From Sergeia podlipaevii (lineage: Eukaryota; Euglenozoa; Kinetoplastea; Trypanosomatida; Trypanosomatidae), in assembly GCA_030849805.1 (NCBI GenBank), contig JASANZ010002223.1, positions 1-64,000 on the forward strand: DNA of 64,000 bases, given 5' to 3'. A program made the position numbers and the translations under genes. Of this stretch, positions 46,806 through 55,049 are shown piece by piece; the first letter of the stretch is position 1, and each line of letters opens with the position of its first letter. Below the pieces are notes generated by a model. That model was not told the DNA's origin. It ran no database searches and worked only from the letters and a program-made list of their open reading frames with translations.

Positions 46806-49559
46806 CTACTGCCTACCACGGTGGGCACCGCCGCCACCACCACCGCGACTGCGGCCACGCCCATTTCCTTCCCTGTCCCTCCCTTCGCCTTCATCCGTGG
46901 CCTCATCGTTTGGAGACGCGTCCTCGTCAAAGTCAATGGTGGTGCGACCATCTCGCAACTGCCGGTTCACCAGGCGCCAGTACGTCTTTTCTTGTCTCAG
47001 CAGTGCATCATGGGTTCCTTGCTCCACCACAGCACCTTGATCCAGCACGATGATATTATGCGCATTCACCACAGTGGAAAGACGGTGAGCAATAATGATG
47101 ATCGTGCAGCTATGCTGTAGGTTAAGAATAAGACGGTCCAAAGCAATCTGCACAAGAGCCTCGGACTCCGCGTCAAGAGCGCTGGTGGCCTCGTCCAGTA
47201 GCAAAACTCGAGGTTTCCTCAGCAGAGCCCTTGCAATTGCAATGCGCTGTCTCTGTCCACCGCTCAAGCGTACGCCACGCTCGCCAACTTGTGTCTTGTA
47301 TCCCTCCGGAAACCCCGTGATGAAGTCATGTGCGTTGGCATCAATGGCAGCCTGCTGTACCTCCAATGAGCTCCAACCCTCCAGTCCGTATGCAATGTTC
47401 TCCTCAATGGTTGTATTAAACAATTGGGTATCCTGCGCCACAACAGCGAATTGGTGGTGCAGCCAAGAAAGCGAAATGCCACGCAAGTCATGTCCGTCCA
47501 CGAGCAAGCGGCCACCTTGGGGATCATAGAGACGCAAGATTAGATGCATCATCGTGGACTTACCACCGCCGCTCCTGCCAACGATGGCGGAAACGGAGTT
47601 GCGGGGGAAGGAAACAGACACATCATTGAGGACAACACGGTCGGGGCGCATCTGATAGAAAAACGTCACGTGATCGAGATCAATGCTACCTTCAAGGCGC
47701 GCGAGGGGAGCACCCTTGGTGGGATCAATATTAGGCTCTTGGTCCAACATTGTCAGCACACGCTCCGCAGCACCAGCACTCTTAGCAAACTCATTCAATA
47801 CACCGTTAAGGCCCTGGTACGCTCCATTCATCATATTCGCGTACAATTGAAACGTAATAAGTTGGCCAACTGTGAGTTCGTCTGGGTAAGTGATTGCCAT
47901 GTAGCCTCCAACGCCTAGGAGTAGCGCGCTCGCCCCAAGGTCCATGAGACTAGTCGCAAGCGACGCTCCAGCAAACACGATCGCATCGCGGAGGATCTTG
48001 CTAAGCGCCTCCTCCATAGATTCCCGAAACTTCTTTGTTTCATGTTCCTCGGTGGAAAAAGAGCGTACAGTGCGAATATTGGTGAAGGCTTCAGTGGCAG
48101 TGCTGTTTGCCTGCGCCAGAGCGTCCCACACACCGCGATTGATGCGTGCAGACCAACGGGCGTACGTGCCGGTGATGTACACAATGGGTCCCACAACAGT
48201 CAAGGAAATCATAGAGAGCTTCCACGACACCGTCAGACACATCATCATTCCACCAACCAGCGTAATTAGATTGGCAAGCACGGAGTTGAGAAGCGTGCTC
48301 ACGGGCTGCAGCATGGCTTGAACGTCGTTCGTCATGCGCGCAGTGAGAGAACCAACGGTAGTGCCATCATAAAAGGTGATGTCACGGTAGACCAGCTTTC
48401 CAAAGAGGCGCAGGCGCATGCCCATGGTCAGATTGCGGTTCACCAACATGGTGCAGAAGGAACGGATGCTTCCCAGCAGAAGAGTCACGACAGAAAGAAC
48501 ACAATACCACTTGATGTAGGTCCAGAAGGAAGTCGAGTCCGCACCGATGATAGAGTCTAGCACCTTTCCTTGAAAATTGGGCAGTGCCACACGAATTACC
48601 TGATTAGCAGAGATGCACAGCAGTGATAGAGCCAGCAGCTTCCAGTATGGCGCGAGAAACGTAAAGGAGCGAATAATGTACGAAAAAGGGGAGACTTGTG
48701 TGTCAGCGGTAGACACGCCGGCGTCCGTTCGGGTGAGCACGTTCTCTGCCGTCGCCATCGTCTTGCGCTTGAAGCATGTCAGACAGCAGTCAAAGTCACA
48801 TGTCGTGCATTCAAAATCCTCCTTGATAATACGCTGGTTGCACATGTCGCACTTGGTGGCAACCACGTTGTGGTTAAATCGCAGTGGATGTGGATGCAGT
48901 TCCGGTTTAAAGGCGTCTGAGTCATCTGAAATGGAGTCAAGAAAGGCATCAAGCGAGAAAACTTCAAGATTTGCCCAAAGAACAGTTATCGCCATGAGTA
49001 CCTGCTGGACTGGCACTGTTGTAGAAAAATTGAAGTAGAGACACTTCACCGCAATCAGCACGTTGCAGGAAGTGTACACAAAAAATATGGCAAAGAGAGT
49101 AATTGTTTTCCATTTTTGATTACTCGCACGCGAAATAGCCCGCGCGCGCGCCTCTGCGTAAATATCTGTCGTTTCATCTTCTGTGTCACTGCTAATGCGG
49201 TTGCGTCCGTCTGCATCTTCATTGGGCACTTGTGCGTACTCACCCTCCACTACAGGTGCATCTTCGCTCTCCTCGCTTCTCTGTCTTGCATCTAGCATCG
49301 CCCTTACAGGGAAGAAAATCGCCAGTGCTGTCAACACACGAAGCGCAAAAAGCACGCACAAATCCAGCACCCCGTTATCCCAGTCAAAGAGCAAGTCCCA
49401 GCTCACGGAGCTCAGATCAAAATTGACTGTGACGAGAAACAGCATCACCACACATCCTGCATCGCACAAAAGAGAAAGAATGAGCAACAGCACGTGCATA
49501 TGGCCAGAACAGACGGTGACCGTGCGGCCGCCGCCACCACGTCCTCTTTGAGAAGACAT
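46806..49559 (-). CDS. ABCB-type half transporter with N-terminal DC1/ZZ-like zinc insert, 917 aa
   Basis: An ATP-binding cassette exporter half-molecule (one TMD, one NBD) that should work as a dimer. Seen: N-terminal hydrophobic segments (about 22-45, 66-85, 155-175, 183-205), then a cysteine module at 222-262 (HPHPLRF, C237xxC240, C251xxC254, C258/C259, C262) that resembles a DC1/C1 or ZZ zinc finger. The ABC transmembrane domain follows (about 295-590, six spans), then the nucleotide-binding domain with Walker A GRSGGGKST (661-669), Q-loop Gln 709, signature LSGGQ (765-769), Walker B LLLDE (786-790) and H-loop His 825. The C-terminal tail is acidic then Gly/Arg-rich. The ABC part is most like TAP/ABCB peptide-type exporters; substrate and membrane are unknown. 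The start is the ATG at 49559; the frame is open slightly upstream without an ATG. Confidence 0.9.
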   Translation of the reverse strand: MSSQRGRGGGGRTVTVCSGHMHVLLLILSLLCDAGCVVMLFLVTVNFDLSSVSWDLLFDWDNGVLDLCVLFALRVLTALAIFFPVRAMLDARQRSEESEDAPVVEGEYAQVPNEDADGRNRISSDTEDETTDIYAEARARAISRASNQKWKTITLFAIFFVYTSCNVLIAVKCLYFNFSTTVPVQQVLMAITVLWANLEVFSLDAFLDSISDDSDAFKPELHPHPLRFNHNVVATKCDMCNQRIIKEDFECTTCDFDCCLTCFKRKTMATAENVLTRTDAGVSTADTQVSPFSYIIRSFTFLAPYWKLLALSLLCISANQVIRVALPNFQGKVLDSIIGADSTSFWTYIKWYCVLSVVTLLLGSIRSFCTMLVNRNLTMGMRLRLFGKLVYRDITFYDGTTVGSLTARMTNDVQAMLQPVSTLLNSVLANLITLVGGMMMCLTVSWKLSMISLTVVGPIVYITGTYARWSARINRGVWDALAQANSTATEAFTNIRTVRSFSTEEHETKKFRESMEEALSKILRDAIVFAGASLATSLMDLGASALLLGVGGYMAITYPDELTVGQLITFQLYANMMNGAYQGLNGVLNEFAKSAGAAERVLTMLDQEPNIDPTKGAPLARLEGSIDLDHVTFFYQMRPDRVVLNDVSVSFPRNSVSAIVGRSGGGKSTMMHLILRLYDPQGGRLLVDGHDLRGISLSWLHHQFAVVAQDTQLFNTTIEENIAYGLEGWSSLEVQQAAIDANAHDFITGFPEGYKTQVGERGVRLSGGQRQRIAIARALLRKPRVLLLDEATSALDAESEALVQIALDRLILNLQHSCTIIIIAHRLSTVVNAHNIIVLDQGAVVEQGTHDALLRQEKTYWRLVNRQLRDGRTTIDFDEDASPNDEATDEGEGRDREGNGRGRSRGGGGGGAHRGRQ

Positions 49560-50307
49560 TCCCTTCTTGATAAGCAAAATAACAATGGCAGTAATAAATG
49601 ATGCGCAAGTACTTTCTTTCTTTTACTAAATATATGCAAGGGTAACTTTTTGTTTTCTGAAGTATATATGCCAACGCTAACCGTTGAGTAGTTGCTTCTT
49701 ACTCCCTTCAAGGCTACCCCCTCTCGATTTGTGGGGATATACAAAAAAATAAAATTTATATGACTTTGAGAAGAGAGGGAAAGAAAGAACAACAGAAATA
49801 TGTACGTCCAGATACGTGCAGAAGAGAGATAAAAAATTTCAAAACAAGCCCATTTTTTTTGTGCATATGTAACACAGAGAAGAAAAAAAGAAAGAAATGC
49901 GCATTCCGTGTACGTGTCTCATCGTTGTGAAGGAGTGTACAAGCTGTCAAAGCAACTCACAATATCTATTCCCCGTCTGCAATGCTAGCGGCTGACTTTC
50001 ATACCAGCAACGGCAAAAAATGAAGAAGAAAACACATACCTGCGCCATCAAAAGATCGCACACACGCACACACAACGCCGCACACAGCTCCACTACTACA
50101 GGACATTATTGTTTTTCCTTTACAAAAAAAGAGCGGGTTAAAACATGAGACGAAACAATGTGTACTCAGCCACCCCGTTTACTCGTGAAGCTCTGGATAT
50201 GCCTTCTCTTTCGTATTTACCATTTCTCTTTCTCTTTGCCTAATTGCATGAAGGTTGTGTCTTTAAGATAAGTGCGTGTGGTGACCATTTGGCTTAACAG
50301 AGATATT
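49560..50307. other. Spacer between the DnaJ and ABC transporter genes
   Basis: Mixed A/T-rich sequence with purine blocks at 49770-49790 and 49878-49895. No gene seen. Confidence 0.6.
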
Positions 50308-51483
50308 TTATTTAAACGGCTTTTTATTTTTGTTGTGACCATTACTGTGATAATTGTTCTTTCTCTTCTGTGGAAAGTCATGAGCCCCCCTCGCCGTACC
50401 GCCGCTCATGTGGTGTGTCCCCCGGTAAGGCATCGCTCCGCTGAACATGTCATAGGGGTCGCAGGCATCCCCCGCGCCAGAGAAATCGTCCTCGGTGTAG
50501 GCGGCGTAGCCATATGGATCCCCATCCCCATAATACGCACCCATCATCTCCGCGTCCATCCCTGAAAAATCAAAGCCGCTATCGTCGGGAGACTCCGCAT
50601 AGTAGGGACCTCCTCGTGGATATGAGTTCGGTCTGCGCTTCTTGCGGTGTCTATTGCCACCACCTCCTTGCCGTCGTCGCTTGCTGTCGTCGCTCCAACG
50701 GTTGAACTCCGCGACAACCTCGGTGGTACTCTTCCCTAATGCGTTGGCAATGAACTCAAAACTCTTGCCATCCTGGTACATGTTCTCAAGGGCTTTGAGG
50801 TCTGAATCAGCCCATGTTGTTGTCTTAGCAGGCTTTGCTTGCTGTTGTTGTTGTTGCTGTTGTGATTTAGCATTAGTTCCGCTAGACTGAGATTTATAAC
50901 CCTTCCGATTGCTATATTCATTGTTGTTGATGCGACCACTAAAAGGTGGAGGCCGTGTCCACTCTTGAGAGCGAAAAAATGCCTCCGAGTTCATGGCGCG
51001 CGCAAAAGCGTCCTCGTCGTTCTGCCGTCTCATTTCTTCCCACATCATCTCATACAAAAGTGGGTCAATGTCTTCGTGCCATGGCTGATACTTGGCATCT
51101 CCGTTGCTATAGTACCCCTCTGAGCTACTCGCATTTCCTTGACGAGCCCCACCCGCCTCTCCGTCTTTGTGATGAGCAGATAGCTTCCGGCCAGCCTTGT
51201 GGAACTGGGTGACCGTGCTATAGGCGTTATTAATGTCTACCATTGCGTTTGTGCCGCTCCCTGGTACGCCAGCAACGTCTGGGTGATGCTTTTTGGCGAG
51301 CTCCATAAACTTTTTCTTGACATCCAAATATGAGCACGATGTACTAGCGCCAAGAACCTTATAGGCCCGGACCACCTCATCCTCGGTAGGAACCGTGGAA
51401 CAGCAGCGCACCAATGCACAGGCGCTAAGAGATGACATCATCCCGCGGCGTATGGGGCAGGCGAAGCAGATGAATTTCCTCAT
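50308..51483 (-). CDS. Mitochondrial-type DnaJ protein with SANT/Myb-like segment, 391 aa
   Basis: Seen: a basic, Cys-containing N-terminus (MRKFICFACPIRRG) that looks like a mitochondrial presequence, a J-domain (about 36-95) with HPD at 67-69, then an Asp/Glu-rich region, a Gln run (208-215), and a segment TTWADSDLKALENMYQDG...WSDD (about 222-265) with the regularly spaced Trp and helices of a SANT/Myb domain. The tail is Arg/Lys-rich then Gly/Tyr/Asp-rich. The pairing recalls zuotin-type J-proteins (J plus SANT), but the order and the presequence differ. The start is the ATG at 51483. A good splice AG at 51502-51503 follows a long pyrimidine tract and leaves an 18-nt leader. Confidence 0.85.
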   Translation of the reverse strand: MRKFICFACPIRRGMMSSLSACALVRCCSTVPTEDEVVRAYKVLGASTSCSYLDVKKKFMELAKKHHPDVAGVPGSGTNAMVDINNAYSTVTQFHKAGRKLSAHHKDGEAGGARQGNASSSEGYYSNGDAKYQPWHEDIDPLLYEMMWEEMRRQNDEDAFARAMNSEAFFRSQEWTRPPPFSGRINNNEYSNRKGYKSQSSGTNAKSQQQQQQQQAKPAKTTTWADSDLKALENMYQDGKSFEFIANALGKSTTEVVAEFNRWSDDSKRRRQGGGGNRHRKKRRPNSYPRGGPYYAESPDDSGFDFSGMDAEMMGAYYGDGDPYGYAAYTEDDFSGAGDACDPYDMFSGAMPYRGTHHMSGGTARGAHDFPQKRKNNYHSNGHNKNKKPFK

Positions 51484-51916
51484 GAGAGTGACCACGCCAA
51501 TCTAAAAATTAGCAAAAGAAAAAAAAAGGACAAGACAGAGAAAACAAACATGGAATTGAATCTACACAGACAAAATATGTGCCCCAAAGCAGCCATTCGT
51601 ATATGCATTAAGATCGCAATGGACGAAAAGCCCCGGTATTATCTCCATTAAATATAAAAAGAATGTGCAAACATTTCTGTCTAGCGAATGAGATGCCATT
51701 GCAGTTTGGCATAAAGAAAGAGAGAGGGAGAGAGAGAACTGTGTCAAAACACAAAAAAACAACATATACATTTGCGTGCATACGTGAAAGGAAAGATGCC
51801 ACACACGCCCTCAATAAGAGCGCAGCACAGCACAAGCCACAAAAAAAAAAACGATAGTATTCACATGATTATGCAAGGGTCCTTGGCATTTATTAGTGAC
51901 GAAAATACCACGACAA
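51484..51916. other. Spacer between rhodanese copy 1 and the DnaJ gene
   Basis: Contains the DnaJ splice signal (purine run 51515-51530, AG at 51502-51503) and a GA-rich block (51712-51738). No gene seen. Confidence 0.65.
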
Positions 51917-52315
51917 CTAGAGATCTTCGTCATACGCCTCTTTCGTATTCTTCTCCATCCACCCCTCGTAGCCATGGTCCATGCACGTGACAACTTTATA
52001 TCCAACCTCAGCCGCACTCTCAGCAGCCATGGAGGACCGTTGAGTGCGGCTACAGTAAAAGACAAGTGGACTGTTCTTGGACGGCTTCTTTACGCCATAT
52101 TTAGAGCGGAACTTATCTCCTGACATGGACAAGGCAGACATGAGATCCTTGGCAGGAATGTGAATAGAATTCGGAATAAAGCCCTTGCTATCTCGTTCAT
52201 AGTTCTCGCGAATGTCGATGAGGTATACGTCAGTTAACTTCCCGTTCTTCTTCGCCTGCACAATCGCCTCTACTTCATATACGCTGAGCACGTGGTCAAA
52301 CGTAACACCAGACAT
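51917..52315 (-). CDS. Single-domain rhodanese-like protein, copy 1, 132 aa
   Basis: A sulfurtransferase-fold protein that would pass a persulfide sulfur through its active-site Cys. Seen: a full single rhodanese domain with VYLIDIREN (30-38) and a PNSIHIPA turn (48-55). The active-site strand and loop follow: LVFYC then SRTQRS, with the nucleophile C88 and loop residues to 94. The loop deviates from the usual CxxGxR by having Thr at the Gly position. No targeting signal is seen. It is the most downstream of three consecutive rhodanese genes. The start is the ATG at 52315; no AG lies between the nearest T tract and the ATG, so the likelier acceptor is at 52426-52427, about 110 nt upstream. 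Confidence 0.85.
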   Translation of the reverse strand: MSGVTFDHVLSVYEVEAIVQAKKNGKLTDVYLIDIRENYERDSKGFIPNSIHIPAKDLMSALSMSGDKFRSKYGVKKPSKNSPLVFYCSRTQRSSMAAESAAEVGYKVVTCMDHGYEGWMEKNTKEAYDEDL

Positions 52316-52640
52316 CGTAGTAACAAAAGTAAAAACCCAGACCGATAAAAAAAAAAATCAATGTATGTGCGGCTATGCACTAACGAGTAGCAAGCATTAA
52401 AAATAAATGCAAATTCACTATATCGCTATCAGAAAAGGAAAAAAAGAAGAGAAAAAAAGACGTAGCAGGGCTGAGAAAAAAAAAATCAGAAGGAAAACTG
52501 GGAAGGTGAAACAAAAATGCTCCTCTACAAGATACATCGTACAACAAAAACACTGTGTTAATTGATAAAGCAACGGAATATCAATCCGTCTAAAAAAAAA
52601 AGCATGTGAATATACAAAACTGCCTCAGTGATAACGGCTG
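52316..52640. other. Spacer between rhodanese copies 1 and 2
   Basis: A purine block at 52432-52470 (CT-rich on the coding strand) with first AG at 52426-52427 is the probable splice signal for copy 1. Confidence 0.6.
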
Positions 52641-53108
52641 TCATGGCGGAGATGATGAGTTGGAAGGACATGTCGTTGCCGCCGTTTCCGTAACATCAGC
52701 GTTCTCAACGGAAAAAGACTTCTGCCATTGAGCCCAACTTCCTGAAAAGTTCAGCGCTCCAGTGTAACCGTTCTGCTCAGCAATCTCTACCGCTGTTGCG
52801 GAGCGTACTCCATGAGCGCAGTAAAAGACCATCTGTGTCACGCCAGGCACAGGACGCTCCACCCCAAAAACCTCCTCAAAATCTTCATCATCCACGGGTC
52901 CATCGGAAGCCAGTACATCAGATAGCACTGCGAGAGGGATGTTGATAGCGTAAGGTATCATGCCGCTACCCGCCACTTCACCTGTGGAACGCACATCAAC
53001 AATCTGTGTATTCTTCGTGGATGGGCTACCCACCTGTTTAGATCGCACAATATTTACCATTTGCCCTAGTGTTATGTAATTGCAAGCAAGCAAACACCGA
53101 TGCATCAT
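52641..53108 (-). CDS. Single-domain rhodanese-like protein, copy 2, 155 aa
   Basis: Second of the rhodanese array. Seen: TQIVDVRS (34-41), the GMIPYAINIPL turn (49-59), and the active-site loop after MVFYC: nucleophile C97 in CAHGVRS (97-103), the closest of the three to the canonical CxxGxR. A helical C-terminal part (NGYTGALNFSGSWAQW) closes the domain, then a polar tail of about 25 residues. No signal peptide. The CxxGxR loop makes sulfurtransferase activity likely, but whether the donor is thiosulfate or another persulfide source is not visible. I start at the ATG at 53108; a second Met codon follows immediately, and upstream codons in frame carry no ATG. Confidence 0.85.
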   Translation of the reverse strand: MMHRCLLACNYITLGQMVNIVRSKQVGSPSTKNTQIVDVRSTGEVAGSGMIPYAINIPLAVLSDVLASDGPVDDEDFEEVFGVERPVPGVTQMVFYCAHGVRSATAVEIAEQNGYTGALNFSGSWAQWQKSFSVENADVTETAATTCPSNSSSPP

Positions 53109-53709
53109 CAAGTTCAACTACTCCTATAACGTCACGACAAAAAGAAAAGTGATATGGAAAGACTAATGGCTCCTTTACTAGCTCAGGACAAGAACAAAAG
53201 ATGAGAACTAATACCAAAGAGGCCTCAGAAAAGCAAAGAACACGAAGGAGGAACTAGTAAAAGAAAAACAGCCGTCATAGCTATTGGATTAGCACTTGCT
53301 CATCATCAAAAATGCACAAAGACAAATCGTCATCAAAGAGAGAAAACAAAGAAAACAATCAGAACCTCAATCAATAGAAAGAAGTACACAAGGAGCATGA
53401 GAAACGTTTGAAAATCATAGCGCGCCACCTGACTCCACCACCACGGAAGTGCAAAATGATAAAACGGAAAAAAAACATAGTGACAAATAGAAAAGAAAGG
53501 TGATCGCACAAGTAAATTGAAAAAAAAAACAGTAGTAGTAAACGGATTTCAATATCAATTTATCACACTGAGGATATGCCATCAGGGCCATTGTAAAAAG
53601 TGTATATTGTTCAGCGCCGAGCATGGCGTAGCACAGAGTTACAGAAGGTATCCACTTCTACACGCACGTTCACATACTTACAGAGAAAGTACCACTGCAG
53701 GTCTGCTGA
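53109..53709. other. Spacer between rhodanese copies 2 and 3
   Basis: A-rich with weak purine tracts; no gene seen. Confidence 0.6.
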
Positions 53710-54069
53710 TTATTGTTTGGACTTCTCGGACCACTCAGACCAGCTTCCCGGATAGACATCAACGTTCGTGTACCCACTTGCGGAGAAGATGCCAGCAGCT
53801 TTCTCTGCACGCATCCCCTTGAGGCAGTACGTGACGATACGATCAGAATTTGCTGGCTTCGGCGCACCATAGGCCTTCTGAAATTCCTCAGTAGACTTGC
53901 TGAGAGCAGCTTCCAACTGATCGAGGGGTACGTTGACCGCGGTGGGAATCATGCTAGTAGATGCCGTCTCATCCTTGCCGCGAACGTCGTAAACGAACGT
54001 ATTCGCTTCGTTGCCGGCAAGCTTACTCTGCACAAGAGCTTGCATCATCTGGAAGGTGAGGCGCTGCAT
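53710..54069 (-). CDS. Single-domain rhodanese-like protein, copy 3, 119 aa
   Basis: Most upstream and shortest of the rhodanese array. Seen: NTFVYDVRGK (23-32), a MIPTAVNVPL turn (40-49), and an active-site loop YCLKGMRAEK with nucleophile C82 and R87, matching CxxGxR. The C-terminal helix ends in SWSEWSEKSK. The domain is complete at the minimal family length. The three genes differ in the loop (CLKGMR, CAHGVR, CSRTQR), so they are probably not recent identical copies. The start is the ATG at 54069. A T10 tract with the first AG at 54089-54090 leaves a leader of about 19 nt. Confidence 0.88.
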   Translation of the reverse strand: MQRLTFQMMQALVQSKLAGNEANTFVYDVRGKDETASTSMIPTAVNVPLDQLEAALSKSTEEFQKAYGAPKPANSDRIVTYCLKGMRAEKAAGIFSASGYTNVDVYPGSWSEWSEKSKQ

Positions 54070-55049
54070 TTAATAATGAACAAATTGACTTAAAAAAAAA
54101 AGGAAATGAATCCTAGAAAGTAGTATTATCGTTGAGCGTGTCAAAATTTTGAACGAGCAAACAAAGCCGCAAGACGAGTGCGCAGAGTCACACAAACAGA
54201 AAGGGAAAAAATTGAAGAATCAAAAAAAAGTAGAAAAAAAAAAGAAGCGGTAGTGACTTGACCTCACACAAACCAACAATAGATCACATGAAATGCTTCA
54301 CGATACAAGAAAGACGCAATAACGGTATTAACAAGAATTATTTTCTGTTCCTCCTTACGGCAATACAGACAAAACAGGATAAAGATGCAATGCCGCTGAC
54401 TTCACACGTATCCGCAAGTCTCTATATATATGAGCAGGGAACATCAATTAAAAAAAAAATGCAAGCATCAACGGGTTGCTTTTTCAATCCATCGTGCTCC
54501 ACACCAACAACACACACACAATAGCGCCACCTTTCTATGATGAGCACTCTCAAAAGAAAAAAAAATGAAGTACAAAGCAGGCCTGCGCATACAAGTGTGC
54601 TCACTCCTTTGACGCTTCACTATCCATACAATACGTCACGCTATTGACCCAGAAGCATATATGCAAAGAGAAGAAACAAAGAAGAGACAGCTAGAGACAG
54701 CAAAACCATATATTTAAAGCAGGCTCTCATTTACTATGCAAAAAAAAAGAAAAAGACCTGCTAGTCAGTCATACCACAAGTGTGTGTGTTGCATGAAAGG
54801 AAGGAATAACACATGCACATGCGTATATGACTAGGGCAAACCAGAACGGAACACACACAATAGAAGAGGGGGAGGAGGGGGGGAGAAGGGGAGAAGACAT
54901 AAAATTTTTTGTAGTGATATTTTGATGCATAAAATGCGGAGGACAAAAAAAGAAAGCGATAATAATGAAGAGGATGAGAGAAGCCTCACAAAAGAAAAAT
55001 GCAGTTGCTTTTCTGTAAAGCAAGCTTAAACCTTTCAAGGAACGTCTGC
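54070..55049. other. Spacer between JBP1 and rhodanese copy 3
   Basis: Holds the copy 3 splice signal (A10 at 54092-54101, AG at 54089-54090) and the JBP1 3' UTR with a G/A-rich block (54866-54898). No gene seen. Confidence 0.6.
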
